From contig CM055095.1 in the NCBI GenBank assembly GCA_029204225.1, positions 71,894,535-71,958,534 of the forward strand: a stretch of DNA of 64,000 bases, written 5' to 3'. Shown one piece after another: positions 24,532 through 38,200 of this stretch. Both the position numbers and the translations under genes were made by a program. Source of the DNA: Diphasiastrum complanatum. Lineage: Eukaryota > Streptophyta > Lycopodiopsida > Lycopodiales > Lycopodiaceae. The notes beneath the pieces were generated by a model, which saw only the letters and a program-made list of their open reading frames with translations, made no database searches and had not been told where the DNA came from. Each line of letters starts with the position of its first letter. Position 1 is the first letter of the stretch.

Positions 24532-25430
24532 CACCATTTTTGCTTAGTAATGGGCATGCATTGATTGAAATGAGAACTTTATCATGTGAGTCATTTCACT
24601 AGTTTTATTCTGGGCATCAAGAAAAGAATGCATGCTATTTGAAAATGAGTGGTCAAGCTAAAAGAATCTAAAAGAACCTACAAAATAAGTTAATTTTTTT
24701 TTCTCTTCTACATCCTCATTTGTGTGATAATTGGAGGCGAACTCCTTACCCTCACAACTAAGGAGCACGGGGCCATTTGGCCCCAGTGCATTGTGAACCA
24801 CACATTAAAACAAAAAAAGGTTGCCGGGAGCGCCACATCATCGGGCAGCCAGAACATTATCCCATAATCATTTGTGGGAGCTTGCTGGGGGGCCATATAT
24901 ATGTAAACTTACCCAATGTCTCACGAACGTGGGTGCTTGGGAGATGTCCATCATGGGTGCCCGAGACTCGGCGACGAACTTGACTGGGAGCCCTGGCGCC
25001 CGGGGGTGCTACCCGGCTCTCACCTCGTGTTGCTTGGCGCCCAGGGGGTTGCCCGAGATCCTGCAATGCGTCAATAAACATGATGAAGTGATTTTATTTC
25101 CAATTAGACTTGGGAGGGGGTTGGGAGCCACCCGCACTGCTCGGCGCCTAGGAGAAGCAGATGTTGGCAACATTTTGGAGCCCGCGAGAAAATTTTGCGA
25201 GCACCCATCCATTCGAACAGGGCTGGGCACTCCTCACCTCAAGAAAGGGAAAGTAGGTCATAATCAACTCTATGAGCTCTAAGCATTTTCTTTGGTGTGA
25301 ATTGTGAAAAAATTCACAAATTTTCGTTGATCATTCTTATCACCTAATGGATGCTTTGTGCTCATTCTGCCCATTCTTTGAACATATCAAAAAACAAGAT
25401 AGTCATCTGTTTTTTTTAAATTTTTTTTTG
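24532..25430. other. Intergenic sequence without a recognised gene
   Basis: A GC-richer stretch at 24730-25260 has overlapping open frames on both strands with no recognisable motif. It is probably the remains of an unidentified repeat. Confidence 0.4.
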
Positions 25431-25730
25431 CTGCGCATCAGGTGTTAGGCTGCCACGTGGCAGCATAAGAGTGGTTCAAAAAAGTCAAACTGCTCATTAT
25501 GCTTCATAGAAACATAAGGAACATGTTAAAATTTTCACAATATCCATAAGATCTCGCTTAAATTTTTTTGAAAAGCCGAACCGCATGATCATCCCATTCC
25601 ATAATACATACATACATAGTACATAGCATAGTACATAGCATTGCCTTTGTTTGCAACGTCTTGGCCAAAAACCAACGGAGGGTCAAAAAAAGGTATCTGG
25701 TCATCCTGACTAGTGTGTATTATGTGGCGA

Positions 25731-25766
25731 AAGAGAGAGAGAGAGAGAAAAAGGGGGGGGCGAGAT
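25731..25766 (+). promoter_or_regulatory. ndhU 5' leader with (GA)n and G-run
   Basis: GAGAGAGA repeats (25731-25748) and a run of eight G's lie just before the ndhU start codon, probably in the 5' UTR. The transcription start is not determined. No convincing TATA box was chosen in 25440-25730. Confidence 0.4.
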
Positions 25767-26205
25767 ATGGCGACTGCAACACTGCAGGCTTGTTGGGTGC
25801 CTCTGTATTTTCCAATCCTTTGCTCTCGCCCTTTCTCGTGCTCATGTTGCACCCCTCAGCCACCTTGCGCATGCACAAACGCAACCTTGCACTCGCCTAA
25901 ACCTCATCAATTATCTTCGTCTTCTTCCTTTTCTTCTTCATTGGGCCGCTGTTCATCGTGGAAACAACCCACAAAACAGCCCACCAGAATTATAAAAATT
26001 GGGGTGACAAGTGCTGCAGCGGAGGATACTGCAGCTGCTGATGCGTCTTCTGCTTCTTCTGAGGCTACTGCTGCTCTATCGTTTGATGGGGACTCAGATG
26101 CAGAGTTTCCGGATTCGTCCACTTCGAGTCCTACTGCGGTTATATCTTCCTCACAAGGGTCACTTATATCACAAACTAGCATTGAAAGAATTTTGAAAGG
26201 AGATG
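25767..26205 (+). CDS. ndhU: ndhU exon 1
   Basis: Starts [12 protein letters not shown] and encodes a Ser/Thr/Ala-rich plastid-targeting-like region followed by [15 protein letters not shown]. Ends in phase 1 at donor GTGAGC. A downstream start is not excluded. Confidence 0.8.
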
Positions 26206-29200
26206 GTGAGCAATGTTGAGAGTTAATCTTCACACATTCTGTTAAGGCTTTGTTCAAAGTGAGAATCCTGCTGATAACTTTTTTTTCTTCTAGAACCTAA
26301 GGTTGATGGCATCTCAACCTTGTGTTCATTGAGAGTTTACTTTGATTTCCCTTTCACATTTACCAGAGTAATGTTTCTGTGATTTTGAGAATGAAATTCC
26401 AATTCGCTGCATAACATGAGTTCATCATATGCACTTTATATAGTCAGGAACATCGGTTTTCCATCCCACAAAGTTTGGATCAAAGATGAGATCCTGAGAC
26501 CATTTAGATGTTGTAGAATGCAGGGCCTGCAATACAGGTTGATCATTATTCTCGGCTCAAAATTCCTCGTGAAGCCACAAATATGCAGGTATATAGCTTC
26601 AGTACAATGTTTTCTCATTATTAAGTAGGAGTAAAGCATATGGAATCTATTTGTTTGATTGCTTGTTTAGTGACTAGATTCTTTACTATTTGAATATTTT
26701 GTTAAGCCCACATGGTGTCTTTTTTATGTGATTTGCGGTCCTCAACTGTTTTGCGCTTTGACCTGCACCTATTCTTGGGCACTAGCAAAGTGAGTAGGGA
26801 TGCCATAACATTCGCTCTAGGCTATGCGTGGTATAGTTGATGCTGTGAGACTTTGTGGTTGGACTCCATAGGGTTGAAGATTGAACGTCTTCTTTGTTAT
26901 GTTGGGTACAAAGTTGCAGCAGATCGCGATCCGATGCAAAAACATTCCGGAACGTGCGTTTTGGAACTTCAACGATCCGCGACCCTGATCGCAATTTTTT
27001 TGTTTTTTTGGTGTGGAAAAAAGACTAATGGTCAATTTTTTTTTGATAGTTTAATACTAACTAAACCCGAATTGGACGGTGGACTTGATGGAATGAATAC
27101 AATCCAAGATTGGAGTTGAAACAACAATAGACTCTGTTACAGATGGCATATGAAAGAAGATTAGAGACTCCCGACATAGAGAACTCACACACACATGACC
27201 GTTTGAAGGGATGCTTTATGTTTCTAAGATGGGTGCTTATGCTTCATAATTGTTGTCGGTTTGCTGTCATTCAATACGGTTCCATGTGATTTCGTTTCAC
27301 ATAATACAGAAATAGAGATGTTCGATAAAGAATCACTTAATGGCCCAAAATTGGACCGCACTCCTCTTGGAACTCAGAGCAAACCAGATAAGTGAATTGC
27401 TTTTGAAAACACCTTCAATAATACCCATATTGGCACCCAAAGAAAAAGCAAAAAAGTTTGCGTTCCAAGAAACCCTAATTGGATTTCTTGACTCATGTTC
27501 CGGAACACATTCCAGAACGGAACGTGCAACTCTGGTTGGGTATTATCCTAGGCATAACATCCATTATTAAACGTTATAATCATGTAAGGCTTTGGTATCT
27601 CCTGATCTTGCTTGCCTTATAAGTCAAATGATATTTTGGTTGGAATCTGACTGGCTCCAAGTGCTCACACCTGCGAGCCATTTAAAAAGAAAGAAAATGC
27701 TTGCACAACATATTGAAGGATTCTAGAGGTGTACGTATCTGCAAACATTAAAAATAGTTCACTCATTGGAGAGGACCGTACAAAATCTCAATCTATTGGC
27801 TTACCAATTAGAAATTTTGAAAAAAATTCAAGATCCTCCCGCTTTTCATGTAATATGACTTGAGAATAGTGCACATGGATTATGGAGATCAATTGGACCT
27901 ATTGAGAATAACCATCAACTAGGACCATTTTCGAACCTGAAAAGATACTTGATTCACGAACTAAATGAAAGGTAATAATATAGTTACGTGGGTATATGGT
28001 TTGAGAAGGGTCATACATAAGATGATGATTCTTGGAGAGCCTTAGGACGGACTTCCCTAACTTAAGTTATGAGGACAAAACTTGAATAAGTGGGGAAGAA
28101 TGTTATGCCCACAAAGCTTTGACCCTGGATTTATATCCCGTTAAGGGGTGTAGAGGGCCTACTTCGACCTGTTAACTAGTTATGATCATGGTATTAAATT
28201 ATAATCGATGGTTTGGAGGCCTAAAACCTATGATGGTGGATTTATATGGAACTGGTAGTGACTCATTAAGTGGCTGATGTGGCCCAGTTAGGCTACTAAT
28301 GTGTCCTAGTGAGGTGTCTCAGTTTACTCCTAGTCTAGGGAGGGCCTTGGAGGATATAAGTATACCCATAGGCCTTTCTTTGGAGAGAGCTTGGATTAGT
28401 GGACATTTTCCTCGGTTTATTGCCTGTGATTGCTTGCTTGCCTGAACAATTGACAACCTACGAATCCCTGCCTGTGATAGGTTGCTAGCATGCGAACCCC
28501 TTCTGGCTGGCGCGTGCAACCCAATCAAAGCCATATCAAACCATTTCTTTTAAAGAAATTGCGATAACTGGCATCCCATACCACTAGCCATCACCCTTGG
28601 CTCTCACTATCACACATCTCTTGGCCTAGAGATACATCTTTAATGCACGTTCTCTCCATCCACCAACTCCCGGGTAGACTGAGTGAATGGCATTCGGGAA
28701 GCCCCACAACTATATAGGCATAGCATAGTGGGTCCCATCAAGCATAGTCCTGCCAGCGACATGTGACCACCTAGGATAGTGACGTGCGGCACCAAATTGT
28801 GTCAATAACACCAGACCTGCGTCATGCCCCTAGACGGACTTCCCTAACTTTAAGTTATGAGGACAAAACTTAAATAAGTGGGGTGTCATGCCCACAAAGC
28901 TTTGACCCTGGATTTATATCCCGTAAGGGGTTCAGAGGGCCTACTTCGACCCGTTAACCAATTATGATTATGAGAGTTGGGGCCCTCAAGGTATTAAATT
29001 ATAATTGATGGTTTGGAGGCCTAAAACCTTGATGGTGGATTTATATGGAACTGGCAGTGACTTATTGGTAAGTGGCTGATGTGGCCTAGTTAGGCTGCTG
29101 ATGTGTCCCACTGAGGTGTTTCAGTTTACTTAGTCTAGAGAGGGCTTTGGAGGATATAAGTATACCCATAGGCATTTCTTTGGAGGGAGCTTTGATTAGT

Positions 29201-32200
29201 GGACGTTAGCTATGTTGTTGGAGTGCGCTCTCATTCCTTTCACTATTGAGAGATGGCTAGCGTTCCAAAGCTCGAGGATTACATTCGTTCCCATTTGTTC
29301 CCTTGACATCAGCATCCTAGTTGGATCTTTGGATTAGGATTTGATATTGCCAACCCACCCCATGCACTAGACTTATTGACACTGTCATGCCTAGTTAAGC
29401 CTCCAACGATAGTTGATGTCGCATATCACGAGTCATCGCTCTCAACTCTCCCTAGCACACGTCTCCTGGCCTGGATATATATCCTGGCTATTGCACATGC
29501 TCTCCATCCACCAACTCTCGGGTAGACTGAGTGAAAGGCAAAGAGATACCCCACCTCTATAAACACATGGGTCCCATTAGGAGCACAATCATGGTGAATC
29601 AGATCAAAGTGAACAACATGATTCAAATGGAGACGGTTTGAAATGTTACGAAAACCATTCAGATCAATATGTATAATAGTTGAATCAACCCAACACAGGT
29701 GGAGGTTTTTATAGTAGTGACAGTGTTGCGCTGCGGCGTGTCAAAGGGCACTGGGACTTGAGCGGTTTTTCCAAGACACGCTTAATTTTAACATTCATCC
29801 ATTGCTCTGGGATTTCAGGAAGTGTCACCCCTTAGAATTTTACAGGGCACATTGGGTGCACCCGAGTTAGCTTTACAACATCCTCCCCTCGTTTGAGAAA
29901 TTTGATGTCCCCATCAGGGCCAAACTAGACCTATGACGCATGGCACGGGCTTTATTGGCCGGCCGCATAAACATAAAATGAAGGTGCATTGGCAGTAGCA
30001 CAGGAAAATTGTGGATTAAGTTCACTTACGTAAAACCTATGTAAAGTTGCAATTGATTTATTAACAAATAAGAAAGGTACCTGGAAGTTCCTTGAACTTC
30101 GTAATGATCGTGAGTGCTCATGAAGAAGGCATGCCGCCAGGGCTCCAAGATCTCCTTCACCTTTGTAAGCTTTGTGTGCCACTCGTTGATGAAGTCCTCT
30201 GCAGTGGGGATCGGGGTTTCCTGCACTTGTATAAAAAAAGAGCTAGGAACAATTGGCAAACGACCATTGCTTATCTCGAATTGTGCCAGTAGATCTGTTC
30301 ACTTGCTTGTGATGTGCGAACTCAAGGATATTCAAGTGGCTGACCCAATCGGATTGGTCCCGTTTGTCCATCTGTCTGTGGGTGATAGGCAGTGCTGAAA
30401 CTCAATCCGGGTGAAATAAACATGTCCAAAACTTTCTTACGAACTTGGTGTCTCGATCTGAAATAATCGTTCTAGGCAGGCCATGGTATTTGAAGACATA
30501 TTTTAAGAATAATCTTGCCACTTTTTCAGCTTTCATTGGTGAGCTTGTTTTGAAAATCGGTCAACCACCACGTAAATAGAATCAAAACCTTGACAACATG
30601 GTAGTTTTACAATAAAATCCATGCTCACTGATTCTCAAGGGTATGTTGCTACTGGTAATGGCTGGAGTAGTCTTGCTGGAGCTTGCGGTTCCACCTTCGC
30701 TTGTTGACATGTGGGACATGTTTGTACGTAGGATTCAGTATCTGCCCACATATCTGGCCAATAGAAGCCTATCTTGAGAAGTTCATACATGCGATTCACC
30801 CCTGGGTGTCCGGCAGCGAGTACGTCATGATGTTCTCTCAAGATTTTCTTCCTTAGGTTGATGTCGTCTGGAACGTATACTCTGCGCTGTTTATAAACAA
30901 CCATTCAATCTCTCCAAGTGAATTGTTTACAAGGTTTTCCCAGCTGGAATTCGATCATTAGCTCCTTATCCAATGGGTCTACTGTTACGAGCTCGTAACT
31001 AGTGCCGAACCCTAGAGGACACAGATAGGTCAGATACCACAGTCAGGGTCGTGTCCAGCGTACATGACCAACAGGGCAAGACAGTGCGAGTAGTGTGCCC
31101 CAGCACGGTCCATAGCCATGGCGGGCCTAACACAGCCTAGGGACCCTGTCAGCAGGATAGGGCTCCCAGTTGGGTCCCGACGTGCAGTCGGCCACGTCAG
31201 TGACACGTGGCCGACACTTGGCAGTTGCATGCTACCAGTCCTCACACTGGGCTAGGAGGGGCTTACTCTGTATCAGGGAGTAAGCAAGGTTGGGTGGATC
31301 ACTTAGTGTTTGCCCTACTGTGGTGTTAGGATCTATAACACTGGTATCAGAGCCATCTCCATCCTAGGGAATTCAGTTTTCAGCAGTGAAGAAAGTAGCT
31401 AGATTGCTCAGAACTTCTTCAAGTTGTCAGAAAGTAGAGTAGCAGGGCCAGCGCTGTAGGAACAGCCTTCTACTGATCAGAAGTGTGTAGAAAAGCTTGC
31501 TTTCCAGATAGAAATCAATTAAAGTTTCTAGAGCAGGTTCAGCGCTGCATTTCCAGCTTTCATCTCTGATTTTTGCTATCAAATTCAGGGAAGTAGAGTG
31601 AAAATTTGAAGTGGAAGAGTGGTGTTGATCCAGCGCTGACAGTAAACTCATCCATCCTGATTTTCAGAGTTACACTTTGGCTTAAATCAGAAGTTTTTGG
31701 AGCCATCAGATAGCTGTCCAGTCAGCGAGGGTAGAGGAGTACCAAACTTACAAAGTATTTGCATTTTTGGGGCCTAAGACCAAAGTTTTCAGAGAAATTG
31801 AACCTCAGCCAGGCAACGAGTACAGTGTTCTGAAATTTTCAGAATTCAGAAGTGAATCTTGGCTTCAAATCTCATTTTTGGGAACCATTTCAGAAGCAAT
31901 CAGATCAGCGAGCTACTATACTCAAGGAACCGGAAAATTTGACACCGTTTTGGAGCTTCAAGCTAGGATTTTCCGGGACAGCAGGTCTGAAATCTTGGGT
32001 AAAAAAGCTGAGAGAGTTCCTCTTCGTAATTTCTTTGGAAGTACAGTCCTCAGAAACAGTTAAGTCATCTTTCCTTTCCCTTGTACAGTTGTAAATTAGT
32101 CTTTTTGACTTTTTTTCCTTCAGAAGTTAAGGTAGCTCTCTTTCAGTTCCGAAGATGACCACTCCTCAGGGACCTGATCAACCCTCGGAGAGAGGCTTCG

Positions 32201-35200
32201 ACGAACTTGAAACAGAAGCCTTGGCTTACAGTAAAGGGAAGGAACCCATGGAATTGGAAGAACAGGAACAGTTCGCCGAAGAACTCGACGAACTGGTTAC
32301 CAAGGAGCAGTTTCTCCAGTTGGTAACAGAAGTGGATGAACTGAAGTTGGCATTAGCCAATTTCAAGTCCAGTGTGGACGACTCGTTCGCTGAACTCAAA
32401 AGCTTGATTTTGAGTTCCGCGAACCACTTCTCAGTTACGGTCTCACCCCAGTGTTTTTAAAGATTTAAAGCCTCCTACTTTTAATGGGGAAGAGAAGGAT
32501 AGAAATGCAGACATTCTACAAACCTTCCTCAGCAAATGGAAGAACATTCATGCTCTTAAATAGACCCCTGACCATTTGCAAGCTATTGAGGCCAGTCTTT
32601 CCTTAGGGCCTATGGCCTATAAGTGGTGGTTAAATCTCCAGGAGACTGGGCAGACTCTCCGGTCATGGAAAGGTTTTGAAGAAGCCTTCCTAAGAGAATA
32701 CCTACCTGAAAATGAACTTGATAGAGCCCGGGAAGCCTGGGAAAGAACAGTAATGGACAAGTCCCTCATCCAATATATCTCGCAGTATCGAGAAGCAATT
32801 TTAGAGATTAAAAATATGGATGATTATCAGAAAATCAGGGGATTTGTCCGTGGCCTCAAAGATGAATATAAAGTAGAGGTCCAGAGAAACTCGCCTACTA
32901 CCCTTGAGCAAGCTCTCAGATATGCTCAAATCTATGATGATTTAGTGGGTAGGAAGAGGGCGAGACAACAGCCACTTTCTGAGCAGCCTCCTCAGAAAGA
33001 CTTTCAATTTAAAAAGAAATTTTTAAAAAGAAAGAATCAAGATCAATTTAAGGGTGAAGCTCCTCAGAAACGCCCTTCACTCATACAGCCCTTAAAACCA
33101 GATGATTTTGAGAAAGCCAAACAAGAACGTTTGTGTTTTGTGTGTATGGGCAAGGGACACACAGTCAGACAGTGTCCCAAGGGGCCTTTCACTAAAAAAG
33201 ATAAGAAAGATAAAAAACAAGTTCATCTTGTTCAGACTGTAAGTTTCCCCAGTGACTCGGCAGCTTCCGAGATCAAAGTGTATCATGAAGATCATGAACA
33301 CTGTTGCCAGCTGACCTCTGCAATGCTAGCGAGACCCTTCAGCTTTGGGCCGCATGACCTAGTACGTATGCATGGGAAAGTTGGTAACCAGTCAGTAAGA
33401 GTTATGGTTGATGATGGGGCAACCCATAATTTCATCAACTACACCCTGGTTAAAAAGCTTAAACTACCAGAAGTACCTAGTCAGCATAGGTACATAGTTT
33501 CATTAGCTAAGGGTGAAGATAAAAAAATATGGGAAACTATGGTAAGTAATTTGAATCTTGGTATTCAAGGGTACCAAGATGAAATAAACTTTCAGATAAT
33601 GCACTTGGATCGCACAGACATTGTTCTCGGGAGAGATTGGCTCTATAGTTTAGGACCTTCCCTCCACAGAAACTATCAGGAGAACACCCTCAACTTTTAG
33701 CATAAAGGCCGAGAGATCCAGTTGCATGGGGAACATGATGTTCCCAACAGTCCTATGGTCTGCAGTTCAGAGCTCTGTCAGCTAATCGGAGACGAAGACC
33801 ATCATGTATTCTTATGTGACTTTCAGTTTATTCCTGAAGTTTCTATTTCCAGTTCTATACAGCAGAAAATCAGTAAATTAGAAACTTTATTGTCTAAATT
33901 TAAAGATGTTTTTCCTGAAGATTTGCCACATGGTTTACCACCTAGCAGAGAGGTAGATCATGTAATATACCTAGTACCAGGTACAACACCTATTTCTAAA
34001 CCTCCGTATCGGGTCAGCCGAACAGAGGATGAAGAAATAACTAGGCAGTTAACAGATTATCTTGGGAAAGGCCAAATTCAGACCAATAGTTCACCATGGG
34101 CCTCACCAGTCCTATTGGTGAAAAAGAAAGAGGGGTCTATGCGTCTTTGCGTAGATTACAGAGCCCTCAATAAAGTCACACCCTATGCCTCGGGCAGACG
34201 AGTTGTCTGACCAACTTGACGGGGCTCTACCACCTAGCAGAGAGGTAGATCATGTAATAAACCTAGTACCAGGTACAACACCTGTTTCTAAACCTCCGTA
34301 TCGGGTCAGCCGAACCGAGGATGAAGAAATCACTAGGCAGTTAACAGACTATCTTGGGAAAGGCCAAATTCAAGTAGTTCACCATGGGCCTCACCAGTCC
34401 TATTGGTGAAAATGAAAGAGGGGTCTATGCGTCTTTGCGTAGATTACAGAGCCCTCATAAAAGTCACAATTAAGAATAAGTATCCTATGCCTCGGGCAGA
34501 CGAGTTCTTTGATCAACTCGACGGGGCTAAAATTTTTAGTAAAATAGACCTCAGATCGGGATATCATCAAGTCCGTATAAAGTCGGAAGATGTCTCGAAA
34601 ACAGCTTTTAGGACTCGTCACGGTCATTATGAGTTTAAGATGATGCCATTTGGGGCTCACAAGAGTCTGCACAACAGGAGAGCTTTGATGCTCTCAAAAC
34701 AGCCTTAGCTACAACACCAGTTCTAAAAGTCGTCGACCCGAATCAGCCATTTGTGGTCGAAACAGATGCTAGCGACTTTGCAGTTGGTGCTGTGCTAACT
34801 CAGAGTGGACGACCAGTTGCGTTCGAGAGTAAAAAACTCGAGCCAGCTCAGACTAGGTACAGTGCCTATGAAAAGGAACTCTTTTCTATAGTCCATGCCC
34901 TTAAGACTTGGAGGCATTATTTGTATGGTGCCAACTTTGAGGTCCTGACAGACCATGAGAGTCTCAGATACCTTTGCAATCAACCTGAGCTTAGAGGTCG
35001 GAAAGCTCGTTGGGCAGAGTTGATGCAAGAGTTTGACATGTCTATCAGATATAGACGGGGGAAATTCAATACAGTAGCAGATGCCCTTAGCAGAATGCCT
35101 ATGATAAACGAGCTGAGTTTTACTCAGATTCGTAATGAGTTACTCGAGTCCTTGAGAGGGAAGTGCCAACATGATGCATTCTTCTCTACTATCTGGAACT

Positions 35201-38200
35201 CAGTCCAGAGCAGACAGTTACAGACTCCAGAACCAGTTCCCGGGGCTGGTGCCAGTTCATCAAAGAATACAGCAGCTTCCGTTGAGGATGATGATGAGTC
35301 TGAGTATACATCGTCAGATGACGTTGAGGATTCTGAGCCTGTATTACCCAAGCAAACCCCAGTGGTTGAGGGTCAATTGACTCAAGGATTCAAATGGAAA
35401 CAATATTCCATTCAAGATGAGTACTTGCTCTATAGAGATAGAGTATGTGTCCCCAATTTAGAGGATTATAGGCAGCAGGTCCTATATGAATGTCATGACA
35501 ATCCTAGTGTGGGACACCCAGGCACACAGAAGACCTATGAGCTTCTTCGTAGGCAATTTTTCTGGTCCAGTATGAAAAAGGACGTCCACCAGTATGTAAC
35601 CAGTTGCCAAAAATGTGAAGTAAACAAAGCAGAGCGTTTAAAGGCAGGAGGGTTGTTACATCCCTTAGATATACCAGCTGGTAAATGCGAGAGTATCTCC
35701 ATGGATTTTATAGTAGGCCTGCCTAAACCCAAAAGGGTAATGACGCTATATGGGTCACAGTTGACCGTCTGACCAAAATGGCTCATTTTATTCCGACCAA
35801 AACAACCGTTAGAGCTCCAGAGTTAGCGAGGTTGTTTGTAGACGTGCTATTTAAATTGTACGGTCTACCTTCTGGCATAGTCAGCGACCGGGACAATAAG
35901 TTTACTGGAAATTTTTGGAGGGCAGTATTCCATCATCTCCATACTAAACTTAATATGAGTACTACCGACCATCCACAGACGGACGGTCAAACAGAGAGGG
36001 TAAATCAGGTGCTGGAGGATATGCTTCGTGCATACGTCAGCAAGAGGCAGACTAATTGGGAGGAGTATCTCTCGATATTAGAGTTTGCTTACAACAGTAC
36101 CAAACATTCAGCTACGGGATACAGCCCATTTATGCTAATGTATGGTTTTCAGCCACGCTCACCCACAGCTGTAGGGTTTAAACAAGAAAAAGTTGAACCA
36201 GCTGATAGAACATGCTAAGCGTAGCACTAGGCAGTCCCAGGATCGAGCTAGGCATTATGCAGATCCACACAGACGGGATGTGCAGTTCTCCATTGGTGAG
36301 AAAGTCTACTTGAGAGTCCTAGTCGACTCTAAAACTCTCAAATCAGGAGTGTGTGCTAAGTTGTCTTCAAGGTATTGTGGTCCCTTTACCATCGGTAGGA
36401 GACTAGGCGAGGTCACCTATGAACTAGAACTCCCACACAGCAGTAAGGTTTTTCCAGTCTTTCATGTAAGTCAGTTACGAAAAGCCTTAATCAGATCAGA
36501 CAATCTGGTAGGGGACAGTGGTCTAGTTCTCCCATTGGATCCTCAGCAACCTCCACATGAACCAGAGGAGATTCTTGATAGTAGAGAGACGCAGACTCGT
36601 CGTACTCTATACCGAGAATATCTGGTTAAGTGGAATGATCGGCCTGTTGAGAATGCCACTTGGGAAAGAGGCAGCGTCCTTCGCAAGATTTTTCATACTG
36701 GGCCAGAAAAATTGCCTACGAAGAAGCTCATAGGTCTTCTGTATGCCTGGGTGTCCCGCACTAGGATTGTCATGACATTCATATAGGACCTGCAACCTAT
36801 AATCCTCTAAATTGGGGACACATACTCTATCTCTATAGAGCAAGTACTCATCCTGAATAGAATACTGTTTCCATTTGAATCCTTGAGTCAACTGACCCTC
36901 AACCACTGGGGTTTGCTTGGGTAATACAGGCTCAGAATCCTCAACGTCATCTGAGGACGTATACTCGGACTCATCATCATCCTCAACGGAAGCTGCCGTA
37001 TTCTTGGATGAACTGGCACCAGCCCCGGGAACTGGTTCTGGAGTGTGTAACTGTCTGCTCTAGACTGAGTTCCAGATAGTAGAGAAGAATGCATCATGCT
37101 GGCACTCCCTCTCAAGGACTCGAGTAACTCATTACGAATCTGAGTAAAACTCAGCTCGTTTATCATAGGCATTCTGCTAAGGGCATCTGCTACTGTATTG
37201 AATTTCCCCCGTCTATATCTGATAGACATGTCAAACTCTTGCAATAACTCAGTACTATAATATACCTAGTACCAGGTACAACACCTATTTCTAAACCTCC
37301 GTATCGGGTCATCCGAACAGAGCATGAAGAAATAACTAGGCAGTTAACAGATTATCTTGGGAAAGGCCAAATTCAAACCAGTAGTTCACCATGGGCCTCA
37401 CCAGTCCTATTGGTGAAAAAGAAAGAGGGGTCTATGCGTCTTTGCGTAGATTACAGAGCCCTCAATAAAGTCACACCCTATGCCTCGGGCAGACGAGTTG
37501 TTTGACCAACTTGACGGGGCTAAGTTTTTCAGTAAAATAGACCTCAGATCGGGATATCATCAAGTCCGTATTAAATCGGAAGATGTCTCGAAAACAGCTT
37601 TTAGGACTCGTCACGGTCATTATGAGTTTAAGGTGATGCCATTTGGGCTCACAAATGCTCCAGCTACATTTATGACCTTGATGAATAGCGTCCTCAGACC
37701 ATAGTTGGGTAAGTTTGTAGTCGTATTTTTAGATGACATCCTCGTATACAGCAAAACGAGGAAGGAGCCTAAAACACCTCAGAAAGGTGTTTCGACTGCT
37801 CAGAAAGCATAAGCTTTATGCTAAACAATCCAAGTGTGAATTCTTCGTTGAAGAAGTAGCATATTTGGGTCACATTATCTCTTCAGATGGGATTAAGATG
37901 GGGGAAAGGAGTTCATTTGGGAGTCCGCACAGCAGGAGAGCTTTGATGCTCTCAAAACAGCCTTAGCTACAACACCAGTTCTAAAGGTCGTCAACCCCAA
38001 TCAGCCATTTGTGGTCGAAACAGATGCTAGCGACTTTGCAGTTGGTGCTGTGCTAACTCAGGGTGGATGACCAGTTGCGTTTGAGAGTAAAAAACTCGAG
38101 CCAGCTCAGACTAGATACAGTGCCTATGAAAAGGAACTCTTTTCTATAGTCCATGCCCTTAAGACTTGGAGGCATTATTTGTATGGTGCCAACTTTGAGG

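Noticed and set aside
33092-33301. Minus-strand frame repeated at 40220-40429 and 43086-43295
   Set aside because: Conserved only because it is antisense to the zinc-knuckle region of the chromovirus copies.
34795-35351. Minus-strand frames repeated in each chromovirus copy
   Set aside because: Antisense shadows of RNase H and the acidic linker.
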